DNA of 64,000 nucleotides from Limosilactobacillus balticus (GTDB lineage: Bacteria > Bacillota > Bacilli > Lactobacillales > Lactobacillaceae): the NCBI RefSeq assembly GCF_014145615.1, contig NZ_JACIVH010000042.1, positions 186,001 through 250,000 on the forward strand, in the 5' to 3' direction. Below, in pieces: positions 17,642-27,540 of the stretch. Under the pieces are notes generated by a model. That model was not told where the DNA came from, ran no database searches, and saw only the letters and a list, made by a program, of their open reading frames with translations. The translations under genes were made by a program, and so were the position numbers. How positions within the stretch are numbered: position 1 is the stretch's first letter; each line of letters opens with the position of its first letter.

Positions 17642-18049
17642 TTATTTTAACCATGTCATTTCGGCTTCTAAACTATTATGTTTAGTAATCTGAAAACCGT
17701 TTTGTTGGTAAAACTTAATAGCACGCTGGTTTTCTAAATATACATCTAAAACGAGTTGTTGATGTTTTTCTTTAGCAACATTCAGTAAGTTAGTACCAAG
17801 ATGTTGTGATTGGTAATCTTTTGCGATAAATAAACCAGCAATATAATTATCTTGAAGCCCAATAAAACCTTGAATACGCTCATTGGCAGATACTGAACAG
17901 TAAACATCTGCTTGTTGAATTGCATTTTGAACATTTGACGAATTTTGATACCAATAATTTGGATTAATGAAAGGATGAGCCTCTAAGTTAGTAGTTAACC
18001 AAATACCCATCACTCTATTGATATCAGTTGATTTCATTTTTCTAATCAT
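17642..18049 (-). CDS. GNAT family N-acetyltransferase
   Basis: 135 residues. The acetyl-CoA site is in IAGLFIAKDYQSQHLGTNLLNVAKEK and the terminal AIKFYQQNGFQIT is typical GNAT. The start lies 3 bases after the folT stop and has no strong SD, so it is probably translated by coupling. The N-terminal MIRKMKSTDINRVMGIWL resembles YjaB-type acetyltransferases. The substrate is unknown. Co-transcription with folT may be incidental. Confidence 0.85.
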   Translation of the reverse strand: MIRKMKSTDINRVMGIWLTTNLEAHPFINPNYWYQNSSNVQNAIQQADVYCSVSANERIQGFIGLQDNYIAGLFIAKDYQSQHLGTNLLNVAKEKHQQLVLDVYLENQRAIKFYQQNGFQITKHNSLEAEMTWLK

Positions 18050-18051
18050 GA

Positions 18052-18600
18052 TTATTTTGAAATTAAATTTAATCGTGATAATTGCCGCAGTATAACTAAT
18101 ACAAGCAAGGTCTCAATCGGCCATGTGATCAACTCTTTTGGCAAACGGATGAAGAGGAGTGCCATGAAAGTATGACTGCTACTACTGGAGCTTAAGCTCA
18201 TAAGGTAAAGCCATAAAGTTGTTCCGATAACATTAGTAAGAAGAAGTTGAAAAAACTCATAGATTAAAATTCGTTGCCAGCTTATCCGTTGTTGATATAG
18301 GAACATTCCTGCAATTACACCAGAGATAAATGCTGAGAGGGTAAAGCCAGGAAAGAATAAGCTTCCTGAATTTAAAATAGTATTACTTATGATATCAGAT
18401 ACGACCATTGACCATCCGCCAATCCATGGACCAAGGCAATAGCCAATAAGTGCAGTGGCAATAAAACCAAAACTAAACTTTAAAACCGTTGGATCCCCAA
18501 TTGAAAGTTTATTTAAGATCACCTGCAGTGCGACCAACATAGCAGCTAAAGTTAAATTCTTTGTAGTAAAGCGCGGTCCAGCAAATGATAACGTAGACAT
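18052..18600 (-). CDS. folT: ECF transporter substrate-binding protein for folate (FolT)
   Basis: 182 residues from the ATG at 18600 with AAAGGGAG upstream; an in-frame ATG at 18657 would fall in the leader. There are about six hydrophobic segments. The N-terminal region (FTTKNLTLAAMLVALQVILNKLSIGD) and FGFIATALIGYCLGPWIGG are typical of FolT S components, which bind folate and work with a shared ECF energy module encoded elsewhere. The assignment is strongly supported by the tetrahydrofolate-type aptamer directly upstream. Confidence 0.88.
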   Translation of the reverse strand: MSTLSFAGPRFTTKNLTLAAMLVALQVILNKLSIGDPTVLKFSFGFIATALIGYCLGPWIGGWSMVVSDIISNTILNSGSLFFPGFTLSAFISGVIAGMFLYQQRISWQRILIYEFFQLLLTNVIGTTLWLYLMSLSSSSSSHTFMALLFIRLPKELITWPIETLLVLVILRQLSRLNLISK

Positions 18601-18666
18601 ATCAATCCACTCCCTTTTAAAAATTTTGTTAGGGAACACATTGACGTTTCCGTTCATGGTGAATGC

Positions 18667-18744
18667 GGAATAACAAAGCAGCTAGTTATTAGCCTCCTTC
18701 TAACGTTCACATTCCGTTCCGTTAGACAATAACTCTGAGATTCC
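18667..18744 (-). ncRNA. Tetrahydrofolate (THF) riboswitch upstream of folT
   Basis: On the minus strand the region folds as P1 GGAAT/ATTCC (18744-18740 with 18671-18667), P2 AGTTATT/AATAACT and P3 TCTAACG/CGTTAGA. The P3 loop reads GAACGGAATGTGAA, close to the conserved loop GAAYGGRAUGU of THF aptamers. P1, P2 and P3 order and the folT context fit the known THF class. About 65 bases separate it from the start codon; the expression platform is not obvious. Confidence 0.8.
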
Positions 18745-18759
18745 TACCCCAACAGTAGT

Positions 18760-18788
18760 AATATATGCTAAGTCTAAACACGAATCAA
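18760..18788 (-). promoter_or_regulatory. folT promoter
   Basis: On the minus strand TTGATT (18788-18783), 17 bases, then TATATT (18765-18760). Transcription would begin right at the aptamer's 5' side. Confidence 0.6.
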
Positions 18789-18822
18789 CAAAATAGGTGA
18801 AATTTACTATTAATTAATTTCG

Positions 18823-21354
18823 TTATTGTTGAGCGATTGCATCATTAACGGCTGTTTGTTCTTGGTTAATTAAGTTAACTTTGCTTTCAATTACGCTAAT
18901 GTCCATTTTAATTTCCCGAGTTAAACCTGGTGTATTAAGTTTAGGTTCAAAGAAGTCTGTAAATTCGTTCAATCGTTCCGGAGTATGGAAAACGCCAGCA
19001 GTTACAGTGATAAAGGTAGCAAATTCCATATCGCCACCAACTGTGTCATTTAACCATTGCCATTCATCACGAAGCCAGTTCCAGGCAGCTTGTTGACCTG
19101 CTTGATTGGCAAGAAGGCCACGATACCATGCTCGTAAATCTTGTGGCTTGATAATATCGGCATTTTCAAAGTAACTAACGACTTTTGCGATTAATGCTGG
19201 ATCAGTTGTATTTGGTATTGCCATTCGCAAGTCTTGTTTAAAGCTTGCGTCCGCCGTTTGTTGGTAAGCTTTGATCAATTTATCGAATAATTCAGCACTC
19301 CCGAAGTTCTGAACTTCATTTTTAAGAACCAACCCACGAATATCCGCCGAAAGGGACTCTAATTTATCTTGATTTTCGGTGAAGATTTGATGAGCTTGAG
19401 TAATTGAATCATTATTACGTGCAAATAGTGAAGCGCTAAGAATATAAGGGCGCGTTAATTGATCATCATTGCTTTCACCATCTTTTGGCAACCAACCAAG
19501 TCGCTTTACCTGGTCCTTACTTAATAAATCAAAGAATTGTCGTAATTCTTGCTCAGCAGGAGAATCAGGCTTAGCAAACATTTTAAGACTGTTAGCAATT
19601 TGGTATAGTTCGGCGTTAACAATTGCAGAAGTACTATCTTTAAATTGCTTTAATAATGGAATCAATGATGCATATGATACTTGCTGTCCTTGGGCGAGTA
19701 ACCGCAGATCCTGAAGAAGTTGGCGCTGAGTAATCGGGTCTAATTCATCGGCGTGATCTAAAATATCGTTTAGCAACGTATCGTCATATTTTACGATGAA
19801 GTGTGAATTATTACCGATGTTTAGACGGAATGGTTGACTATTCTTATCGCGCAATGTTTGATAATTTCCAAGATTGATTTTTTGTTCAGCCATAATTTGT
19901 GGAGCTTCATCATAGTTACTATTAAGCGGGATTTGCCATTGCCGATCAACATCTTTACCGTCACCAATGAAGAATTGCTTTTGTGACAATACTAAGTCGC
20001 CATCATCATTAATCTTTGCTGTTACAACAGGATAACCTGGTTGTTCGAGCCATGAGTTCATGATCTTTCCAATATTAAGCCCCGATGCGTCGCCAAGAGC
20101 TTTCCATAAGTCAGCTCCGGTTGCATTACTGTATTTATGAGCAGCAAAATAATTCTTAAGGCCTTCTCGCAACGCTTTGTCACCTAAAAGAGCCCGGACC
20201 ATTACTAACATTCGCGATCCTTTAGCATAAACAATCGCACCATCGAATAAGGCATCGATTTCAGCTGGATTGTTAACATCAACATGAACGGATTGAACAC
20301 CATCCGTTGCATCTCGTTGTAATGCCATTGGAGCTTCTGAAGTTTGGAAAAGTTCCCAAATATGCCAGTCGGGCTGGAGAGCATCGACGGCAACATATTC
20401 CATCATATTAGCAAAACTTTCATTGAGCCATAAGTCATCCCACCACTTCATTGTTACAAGATCACCAAACCACTGGTGGGCTAGTTCATGTGTGATAACA
20501 GTTGCAACTAATTGTTTCATTTCAAGGGAAGTGTTATCTGGATCGAGTAATAAGTAAGCTTCTCGATAGGTCACTAATCCCCAGTTTTCCATTGCACCGG
20601 CAGAGAAATCAGGTAAAGCTAATTGCCATGAATGTGGAAGAGGATACGGGGTTTGATAGAAATCCTCGTAAAATTCGATTGCCCGCTTAGCAATGTCTAA
20701 TGCGAAATCAAGTTCCTTGGGTTGGTGTGCTTTCGTTGCGAATACACCTACTTTAACGCCACCCTTTGTCTCAGTAATTTTACTTTGGAGTTCCCCAAAG
20801 GCAAAGGCAACAAGGTAAGTGGACATCCGCACAGTTGGTCCAAAGTAGTGGATACCATTTTCAACGTGATCTTCTGGCATATTAGCAATAATAGTTTCGC
20901 CAGGATGCTCATCAAATTTAATTGCTAGACTAAAGGTAGCTTTGGCCTCTGGTTCATCGACACAGGGGAAAGCTTGCCGCGCAAAAGTTGTTTCAAATTG
21001 AGTCCCGATAATTTGTTTTTTCTCTCCGTCAACCTCATAGTATGATGGATAGATTCCCATCATTGAATCAGTTAACTTAGTATTATAAGTTACAGTAAAA
21101 GTTACTTTACCAGTTTGAGGAAGGGTAATTCGAACTGCCTCGGCATCATTATCAATATTAAAGTCTAATTCTTGACCGTCTGCTTGAACGCTAGTGACCT
21201 GCAAATTTTTTTGGTTAATTGCAATTTGAGGATCATTAGCATTCCCAGTGATCGTTGTTTTCCCATTAATTGTTTTTTCTGCACGATTAATATCGATAAA
21301 AACATCATAATGGTCAGGTTGGAAAGTATTATAAAAGCGTTCGAGTTTTGCCAT
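18823..21354 (-). CDS. pepN: Aminopeptidase N (lysyl aminopeptidase)
   Basis: 843 residues, normal for lactobacillal PepN. It is an M1 zinc metallopeptidase: substrate-recognition GAMENWGLVTYRE near residue 260, zinc site VITHELAHQWFGD near 290 with the downstream NESFANMMEYV supplying the third ligand. A C-terminal helical domain follows. It releases N-terminal residues from peptides and is central to casein- or peptide-based nutrition in lactic acid bacteria. The SD is AGAAGGGA. It is monocistronic. Confidence 0.96.
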   Translation of the reverse strand: MAKLERFYNTFQPDHYDVFIDINRAEKTINGKTTITGNANDPQIAINQKNLQVTSVQADGQELDFNIDNDAEAVRITLPQTGKVTFTVTYNTKLTDSMMGIYPSYYEVDGEKKQIIGTQFETTFARQAFPCVDEPEAKATFSLAIKFDEHPGETIIANMPEDHVENGIHYFGPTVRMSTYLVAFAFGELQSKITETKGGVKVGVFATKAHQPKELDFALDIAKRAIEFYEDFYQTPYPLPHSWQLALPDFSAGAMENWGLVTYREAYLLLDPDNTSLEMKQLVATVITHELAHQWFGDLVTMKWWDDLWLNESFANMMEYVAVDALQPDWHIWELFQTSEAPMALQRDATDGVQSVHVDVNNPAEIDALFDGAIVYAKGSRMLVMVRALLGDKALREGLKNYFAAHKYSNATGADLWKALGDASGLNIGKIMNSWLEQPGYPVVTAKINDDGDLVLSQKQFFIGDGKDVDRQWQIPLNSNYDEAPQIMAEQKINLGNYQTLRDKNSQPFRLNIGNNSHFIVKYDDTLLNDILDHADELDPITQRQLLQDLRLLAQGQQVSYASLIPLLKQFKDSTSAIVNAELYQIANSLKMFAKPDSPAEQELRQFFDLLSKDQVKRLGWLPKDGESNDDQLTRPYILSASLFARNNDSITQAHQIFTENQDKLESLSADIRGLVLKNEVQNFGSAELFDKLIKAYQQTADASFKQDLRMAIPNTTDPALIAKVVSYFENADIIKPQDLRAWYRGLLANQAGQQAAWNWLRDEWQWLNDTVGGDMEFATFITVTAGVFHTPERLNEFTDFFEPKLNTPGLTREIKMDISVIESKVNLINQEQTAVNDAIAQQ

Positions 21355-21445
21355 ATGAAAAGTTCCCTTCTTAATTTATTTTTAATGTTTATTATACGGC
21401 TGATGAGAAGAATTAGCTAAATTATTACCTAATTTTAGAATAGAA

Positions 21446-21487
21446 AAAGTTGTAGACCAATCTTATGTTATTTTAGACAGGTCTACA
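21446..21487 (-). terminator. Terminator downstream of the SDR gene
   Basis: TGTAGACC at 21451-21458 pairs with GGTCTACA at 21480-21487; on the minus strand the stem is followed by ACTTTTTC. Confidence 0.65.
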
Positions 21488-21500
21488 ATCTGTAAAAAAA

Positions 21501-22142
21501 TTAAATTTGATCTAGTGCTTCTTCAATCGGCGTATTTCCACTCCGCATCATGATTACGTGGCCAATTGTGTTATCGTGTTGTAGGATATCGGCTAAAGTC
21601 TGGGCAACGTCAGGAATTGGATTAGAGGTTGCAGAACCTTCACCGATTTGAATTTTACCGGTACCAGGTTCTTCGGTTAAGTTAGCGGGTTGAAGGATAG
21701 TGTAGTCAAGATTTGTATTTGAGATGAGATAATTGTCAGCAAAAAACTTAGCAATATTGTAGTCCATAATTGAAGCTAATGATGGAATCCTTGACCACAT
21801 TTCAGGCTGTAAAGCATAGAGAGAACTTAACATAATATAACGTTTAATCCCGTCTTTTTCGGCAGCTTGCATTGTTTTAACTGCTCCCATCGTATCAGTT
21901 TGCAGTAAATCTTTCCCGCGAGATCCAGCAACAAAGTAAACCGCATCCATGCCCTTCATTAATTCAGCGATTTTTTCAACGCTATCATGTAGGTTCAATT
22001 TAACAGCAGTAACGTGGTTTAACTTAATAACTTTTTCAGGATGACGAGCACCGGCAGTAACTTCATTACCGGTAGCAACTAAATCTTTAATTAAGTCAGT
22101 AGCGACACGGCCTGAACCACCGACAACAAATACTTTTTTCAT
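21501..22142 (-). CDS. NAD(P)-binding SDR/NmrA-like protein
   Basis: 213 residues with AGGAGG upstream. The N-terminal Rossmann loop is VFVVGGSGRVATDLI, then YFVAGSRGKDLLQTDTMG and YIMLSSLYALQPE. The C-terminal part reads LDYTILQPANLTEEPG. This is the atypical SDR_a5-type group of small NAD(P)H-binding proteins, which often reduce quinones or flavins or act as redox sensors. It is a distant relative of the SDR gene at 27981. It is monocistronic. Confidence 0.82.
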   Translation of the reverse strand: MKKVFVVGGSGRVATDLIKDLVATGNEVTAGARHPEKVIKLNHVTAVKLNLHDSVEKIAELMKGMDAVYFVAGSRGKDLLQTDTMGAVKTMQAAEKDGIKRYIMLSSLYALQPEMWSRIPSLASIMDYNIAKFFADNYLISNTNLDYTILQPANLTEEPGTGKIQIGEGSATSNPIPDVAQTLADILQHDNTIGHVIMMRSGNTPIEEALDQI

Positions 22143-22358
22143 AATTAATTGACCTCCTAGATGAAATTTTAACGCAGTCTTTACAATTTATAATTAAAAG
22201 TGACTTACTAAGTATGATTTTAGCTAACTTTTTATAAGCGGTAAAGGATAATGGTGATTTCAAATGTCAAAGCGTTAATTCAATAATTTTGTCTAAAATG
22301 CGGTATCATTAATAGTGTATAAGTCATTTTAGAATTTTAGGCAAAGAAGGGATTTATT

Positions 22359-23681
22359 GTGACTGAAGAACACGATTTAACCTTAAAAATGGTTGAAGAA
22401 TTAAAGAAAGAATTTCATTCACGTAAAGATGCAGAAATTATTGCCCGGGCAATCCAAAAAAATGGAATTAAGGCTGCGAGTGAAGATCCAATGGCAAGCG
22501 AACGTCTTCATCGAGCATTTTCCTATGAAATTAAAACGGGGAAGCCAACTAACCAGCGTCATAGCGGACGTTGCTGGTCTTTTGCGGCCTTGAATACACT
22601 TCGTCATAAGTTTGCGACAAAATATAAGTTCAAGGACTTTGAATTGTCACAAAATTATCTGTTTTTCTGGGATCGAATTGAACGAGCAAATATGTTTTTC
22701 CAAAAGATTATTGCAACTGCTGATAAGCCTTTGCATGATCGAACCGTTGATTTCTACCTTAGTTTCGCATTAAATGATGGCGGACAATGGGCTAATGCTG
22801 CTTCTATTATTGAAAAATATGGTGTTGTTCCTGAATATGTAATGCCTGACACACATAATACTAAGGATACTTCAGATGTGGCCGAAGTATTTGACAGTTT
22901 AATGCGCAAAGATGCAATTGAATTACGAGCAATGGTGCAAACTGATGCCAGTGCAACGGAATTACAGGAAGCACAAGAGCGAATGATGGGTGACGTTTAT
23001 AAGATTGCGGCCTACTCATTTGGTGAACCGCCTGTAAAATTTGATCTTGAATATCGGGATGATGATAAAAAATTCCATCAAGTTCTTGGCTTAACGCCAT
23101 TAAAGTTCTATAATGAATACTTTGATACAAACTTAAGTGACTATATTGTGGTTACTAATGCACCTGATCATGAAATGGACCGAAGTTATTTAATGCCAGC
23201 TCAAGATAGTGTGGTTAATGGTTTGCCGATTAAATTTGTTAATGTTCCTTTTGAAGAATTACAAAAAGGAGCCATCAAACAATTGCAAGCTGGTGAAACG
23301 GTTTGGGTTGGAAATGATGTCCTCCAACAAATGGACCGTAAGCGAGGCTTGATGGATGCAAAATTATATCATCGCGAGGAATTGCTTGATGTTGACTTTG
23401 TAATGGATAAGAAGCACCGTTTGGAAACTAAGCAAGCTGTCGTTTCTCATGCAATGACATTAACAGGCTTTGACATGGTAAATGATCAACCTACACGATG
23501 GAAGATTGAAAACAGTTGGGGTAAGGATAATGGCGATAACGGATACTTTGTAATGACCCAAGATTGGTTTGAAGAGTACACTTATGAAGCTGTTATTAAT
23601 AAGAAATACCTTAGCGATCGAGTAAAGAAAGTAGCTGACAGTGAACCCGTTACTCTACCAGCTTGGGATTCTTTGCAGTAA
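22359..23681 (+). CDS. pepC: Aminopeptidase C (bleomycin hydrolase family)
   Basis: 440 residues starting with GTG, AAGAAGGGA upstream. The papain-like triad is clear: Cys in RHSGRCWSFAALN, His in VVSHAMTLTGFD, Asn in WKIENSWGKDNGDNGYF. It matches C1B cysteine aminopeptidases, cytoplasmic hexameric enzymes that trim peptides. Together with PepN about 1 kb upstream on the other strand it contributes to peptide use. It is followed by its own terminator. Confidence 0.96.
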   Translation: MTEEHDLTLKMVEELKKEFHSRKDAEIIARAIQKNGIKAASEDPMASERLHRAFSYEIKTGKPTNQRHSGRCWSFAALNTLRHKFATKYKFKDFELSQNYLFFWDRIERANMFFQKIIATADKPLHDRTVDFYLSFALNDGGQWANAASIIEKYGVVPEYVMPDTHNTKDTSDVAEVFDSLMRKDAIELRAMVQTDASATELQEAQERMMGDVYKIAAYSFGEPPVKFDLEYRDDDKKFHQVLGLTPLKFYNEYFDTNLSDYIVVTNAPDHEMDRSYLMPAQDSVVNGLPIKFVNVPFEELQKGAIKQLQAGETVWVGNDVLQQMDRKRGLMDAKLYHREELLDVDFVMDKKHRLETKQAVVSHAMTLTGFDMVNDQPTRWKIENSWGKDNGDNGYFVMTQDWFEEYTYEAVINKKYLSDRVKKVADSEPVTLPAWDSLQ

Positions 23682-23705
23682 AATATAAATAGTGAAGTAC
23701 ACACG

Positions 23706-23736
23706 GAGAGGTTGGGAAACAAAACCCAATCTCTTT
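23706..23736 (+). terminator. pepC terminator
   Basis: GAGAGGTTGGG pairs with CCCAATCTCT, followed by TTTATTTATTT. Confidence 0.75.
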
Positions 23737-23830
23737 ATTTATTTCCTGGGAAATCATTTAACTTCCCCAAATAGTTGTATGATAGTAATTAGAATTTAAT
23801 TAAAATCATGCAAAGAAAGCAGGGGAATTG

Positions 23831-25006
23831 ATGGCGAAGGAAAAATCGATTTTTACAAAAGATGTTGTACTCGTAATGGCGGCCTCATTCTTTTTTATGT
23901 TTAGTAATATGTACTGTAACCCATTGATTAACGGTTATGCTCAAGATTTAGGCGCATCAAGTGCTTTTGCAGGTATAATCGTTGGAATGATGAGTATTGT
24001 TTCAATGTTTTTGCGACCAATTGCTGGTAATCTGACTGACCGTTTTTCAAAGTATTCCTTAGCTTTTTGGGGTGGCATATTGTGCTTTATTGGGGTTGCA
24101 GGTTATGTATTAACGCCTAATAGCGCATTCCTGTTAATGTGTCGTTTGATTAACGGGTTGGGATTTGTATTATGTACAGTTTGCATGACAACGTGGCTAT
24201 CATATTTAGTGCCATTTAATCATGTTGGCGAAGCAATGAGCTTTTATGGACTGATGAATGCTTTGGCAATGGCATGTGCCCCCGCTGTCTCAATTAACTT
24301 GTATCGAATTATTGGTTATCGAGCTGCAATGGTGTTTTCAGCATTATCGGCTTTACTGGTTGTTGTCACAATTCAGTTTGTCAGTAACCGCGCTCAACCA
24401 GCAGCACACTCTGTAAAACAAAGTGGTTTCCATATTAAAATCATTCAGCGGGACGCTATTCCAGTTGCCCTTTTAACAGCTTTATTTGCGATCCCATATT
24501 TTGCAACGCAGGCAGATATTGTTGAGTACGCTGAACAACGTCACTTACCGATTGCTGTCGGCGCTTATTTCTTAATTTATGCTGTCGTTCTTTTACTTAG
24601 CCGGTTATTCTTACGGACTCAATTTGATACTGTACGTTTTGAACCATGGTTGATTTTAAGCACGGTCGCAACAATCTTTTATCTTATTATGTTAAGTGTT
24701 ATGAAAAATAATATCGAAATGGCATTGGCAGCTGCTGGAATGGCATTTGGCTATGGGATTATTTATTCCGTCTGTCAATCAACAACAATGATGTTAGCTC
24801 CAGATAATGAGCGCGGTTTAGCGAGTTCGACATTCTTTCTCGGCCTTGATATTGGAATGACACTCGGTCCAATTATTGGGGGAATTATTGATAGTACGTT
24901 ACCTGTGAAATATTTTTATCCCGTAATGCTATTTATTGTCCCGCTAGTTATTATTATTTTTCTATTAAACCGAAAGAAACTAAATAGTGCAATTGACCAG
25001 CATTAG
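23831..25006 (+). CDS. MFS transporter
   Basis: 391 residues from the ATG at 23831 with AGGGG upstream; an in-frame TTG at 23828 precedes it. About twelve hydrophobic segments. The MFS signature between segments 2 and 3 is seen in RPIAGNLTDRFSKYS. The second half has LAPDNERGLASSTFFLGLDIGMTLGPIIGG, typical of drug or metabolite efflux proteins. The substrate is unknown. The next membrane-protein gene begins 11 bases after the stop, suggesting an operon. Confidence 0.85.
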   Translation: MAKEKSIFTKDVVLVMAASFFFMFSNMYCNPLINGYAQDLGASSAFAGIIVGMMSIVSMFLRPIAGNLTDRFSKYSLAFWGGILCFIGVAGYVLTPNSAFLLMCRLINGLGFVLCTVCMTTWLSYLVPFNHVGEAMSFYGLMNALAMACAPAVSINLYRIIGYRAAMVFSALSALLVVVTIQFVSNRAQPAAHSVKQSGFHIKIIQRDAIPVALLTALFAIPYFATQADIVEYAEQRHLPIAVGAYFLIYAVVLLLSRLFLRTQFDTVRFEPWLILSTVATIFYLIMLSVMKNNIEMALAAAGMAFGYGIIYSVCQSTTMMLAPDNERGLASSTFFLGLDIGMTLGPIIGGIIDSTLPVKYFYPVMLFIVPLVIIIFLLNRKKLNSAIDQH

Positions 25007-25017
25007 AGGCAATAAAA

Positions 25018-26331
25018 ATGAAAAAATTAGAAAAGTTGACTGGTGTCTGTAGTTTATTATTAAATTTAATGCCTTTTTTGCTGTATATTTCTCTTACTAA
25101 AGAACAATCTGATATCTTTGTTGGTGCTTTACCCTTCGCTATTTTTTATGCTTTTCGGCATACGATTTTATTATTTTGTCGCGATTTAGAATACGATTAT
25201 CAGCGTCTTGCCTGGATTGGTCTTTATAGTGGGATTATTGGTTACTTTTTAGGGATGTTTGGTGGATTTCAACCGATCTTCTGGGATTTGTCGGGTGTAG
25301 GTGCAGGAATTGCTTCTCGACTATTTCCAACCGCAATAAGTCAGCGTAAACGATTAATAAAACAAGGACTATTACCTAAACAGGACCATCTTAAGCCGAT
25401 CTTTCAAGTTGTTATAGTTTTGATCGGTGTTGGAATAATTGTGTGGGTAAAGAAGCCAGTAATTAGTTTTGCTTTAATGTTGATTGTTACTTTTGGCGCA
25501 ATGGGATCGATTTGGAAAACACCCCACGCAATTCGTCCGCTACCAGTTCGTTTACATTGGTCTAATTACTTACTAGCATTAATTTTACTTGGCGCAATGT
25601 TACTGTTACGATTGGGGAGAAGTTTGGGCTTTGGGAAACCACTTGAATGGGGAACCGCTCTTTTATTGATTTTTCTCATTACAATGATCCTTGCCTTACT
25701 TTTAAACCATCGCCGATTACTTCATTATCCAAATCATTTACGACAACGAATAATGCTTTATGGAGTTTGTGGTCAGTATTGGACCTTATATAGTACCGTT
25801 TTTATTGGCATCTTGTATGGCACAAGGATGTATTCTTGGACAATTGTTGCTTACTTATTTGCTTTCGTCTTTGGCGGGATACTGGTAAAGCAAATAAATC
25901 GCTTGTTGCGTTTTAAGGATTACCAAATTAATCTAGTAATGATAATATTTGGAATTCTTTTAACATTCTGGCTACCAACATATTTTATTGGCGTATTTAT
26001 TATCCGTAGTTTTGCCGGTGCAGAACGTAAAATAGCAATTGACGACTATGAGGAAGCAACCCATAATTATAGTATTTCTTCGATTGTCAATTATTACTAT
26101 GCATCAATTGCGGGGATAATTTCCCAATTAGTAATGTGGGGAAGCTTATTTATTTTCGCTGGACCAACGGGAATGAATAGAATTTTTGGCGCTTTTTCAG
26201 TGGGAAAAACAAGTGCCCAAAGCTTTTCAATTATCATGAATACCCATCTTATTCTTGCGGGTTACATGATTATATTTATAATGGCGTTGATTTTTAGATT
26301 AGAGAATACCAAAAAGCAAGAACTTAGATAG
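25018..26331 (+). CDS. Multi-pass membrane protein, MFS-like, function unknown
   Basis: 437 residues with about twelve hydrophobic segments, mostly Ile/Leu/Val/Phe-rich. Charged loops (RQRLIKQG-like around residue 110, ERKIAIDDYEEATH near 345) separate them. The layout resembles a divergent MFS protein, but I see no clear signature motif. It is probably cotranscribed with the MFS gene 11 bases upstream. It converges on, and overlaps by 8 bases, the HxlR gene on the other strand. Confidence 0.7.
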   Translation: MKKLEKLTGVCSLLLNLMPFLLYISLTKEQSDIFVGALPFAIFYAFRHTILLFCRDLEYDYQRLAWIGLYSGIIGYFLGMFGGFQPIFWDLSGVGAGIASRLFPTAISQRKRLIKQGLLPKQDHLKPIFQVVIVLIGVGIIVWVKKPVISFALMLIVTFGAMGSIWKTPHAIRPLPVRLHWSNYLLALILLGAMLLLRLGRSLGFGKPLEWGTALLLIFLITMILALLLNHRRLLHYPNHLRQRIMLYGVCGQYWTLYSTVFIGILYGTRMYSWTIVAYLFAFVFGGILVKQINRLLRFKDYQINLVMIIFGILLTFWLPTYFIGVFIIRSFAGAERKIAIDDYEEATHNYSISSIVNYYYASIAGIISQLVMWGSLFIFAGPTGMNRIFGAFSVGKTSAQSFSIIMNTHLILAGYMIIFIMALIFRLENTKKQELR

Positions 26332-26776
26332 AACTATCTTTGTCCTTGCTTTTTACAATTTCTTGTTTCCAATGGTTAAGATGTTTTTTAGTGATAACAC
26401 ACAAACCATCATCACCGGCCTGTTTCATTTCGTCAGTACACATGATTTTAGCGTCACCAGTTTGTTTTGCTCTGTTTTCACCCCAGTAATTTAAATAACG
26501 AAGGGCAGCATAAAGATTTTCACCCTCAGGAGTTAAGCGATATTCAACGTGGGGAGGGATTGTATTGAAACTTTTACGGATAACGAGGCCGGCATCTGAC
26601 ATTTCACGAAGTTGGTCACTCAAGACTTTATACGAGGTACCTAGTTGCTTAACTAGTTCACTTGTCCGTCGAGGATGATCAGCTAAGAGATAAAGAATAA
26701 CAGACTTCCATTTACCGCCGATGATTGCTAGAGCGTAGTCTGCTCCAGTATTATACATTCTAGATTGCCGTTCCAT
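26324..26776 (-). CDS. HxlR family transcriptional regulator
   Basis: 150 residues, AAAGGAGG upstream. The winged helix core is IGGKWKSVILYLLADHPRRTSELVKQLGTSYKVLSDQLREM, with wing HVEYRLTPEGENLYAAL. A C-terminal extension has two cysteines (KIMCTDEMKQ, GLCVITKK) not in the usual short HxlR proteins. The N-terminal sensor Cys of YodB-type members is absent (it starts MERQSRMYNTGADYA). It is downstream of a nitroreductase on the same strand; separate promoter sequence is possible in the 64-base gap. Confidence 0.85.
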   Translation of the reverse strand: MERQSRMYNTGADYALAIIGGKWKSVILYLLADHPRRTSELVKQLGTSYKVLSDQLREMSDAGLVIRKSFNTIPPHVEYRLTPEGENLYAALRYLNYWGENRAKQTGDAKIMCTDEMKQAGDDGLCVITKKHLNHWKQEIVKSKDKDSSI

Positions 26777-26840
26777 TAAAATTCCTCCTTTGACGTTTAT
26801 GATAATTATATAACGTTAAAGAGGAGGAAGAAAAATTAGT

Positions 26841-27443
26841 TTACTTGATTAATTTGAACATCTCTTCGTCATCAAGGTGAGTCTTTTCTCTAGCTGGTGC
26901 CTCAATTGACCCAAATGGCATTTCGGCACGCAATTGCCAATCGGCTGGAAGATTAAATGTTTGATTAATGGCATCATCAATCAATGGGTTATAATGTTGA
27001 AGACTAGCGCCGATTCCTTGTTCTGCGAGTGCTGTCCAAACAGCTTGTTGAGCACCACCGAGGCCTTGTTCAGCCCAGTTTGCAAAATTAGCTGCATATG
27101 ATGGATAATCATTCTCTAATTGGTGCACAATTGCAGTATCAGTAAAGTAGAGGATCGTTCCATAACCAGCTTTGAAACTGTCAATCTTTGCCTTTGTTTT
27201 TTCAAAAGCATCTGGACTCTTAGCAATTTTACGTAAAGCATCTTCAACGATTTCCCATACTTTATCTGATGACTTGCCAAATAATACGACTGCTCGTACT
27301 GTTTGACTATTGAATGCAGTTGGTGAGTTTTTGATTGTTTGCTTAACCAAATCAAAAATTTCTTCAGGTGTTTGTGAAAGATTATCACCAAGCGCATAGA
27401 TTGAACGACGCTTTGTAGTTAAACTATTAAATTGTGAATTCAT
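26841..27443 (-). CDS. Nitroreductase family protein (Frm2/YtjD-like)
   Basis: 200 residues from the ATG at 27443 with GGGAGTG upstream; the in-frame GTG at 27452 is inside the SD. The nitroreductase fold is seen in TTKRRSIYALGDNLSQT, SPTAFNSQTVRAVVLFG, and the C-terminal GASLQHYNPLID with MPFGSIEAP. It is the FMN-dependent 'fatty-acid-repressed mutant' type rather than the NfsA type. It probably reduces nitro compounds or quinones. It is divergent from a redox-type HxlR gene, a common pairing. Confidence 0.88.
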   Translation of the reverse strand: MNSQFNSLTTKRRSIYALGDNLSQTPEEIFDLVKQTIKNSPTAFNSQTVRAVVLFGKSSDKVWEIVEDALRKIAKSPDAFEKTKAKIDSFKAGYGTILYFTDTAIVHQLENDYPSYAANFANWAEQGLGGAQQAVWTALAEQGIGASLQHYNPLIDDAINQTFNLPADWQLRAEMPFGSIEAPAREKTHLDDEEMFKLIK

Positions 27444-27540
27444 AATAATCACTCCCGTACATTTATTTACTTACTAATAGTAACTTAAAAACAAAAATAT
27501 ACAAGAAGTGAATTTTATTTCACCAGAGAAAGGAGAAAAA

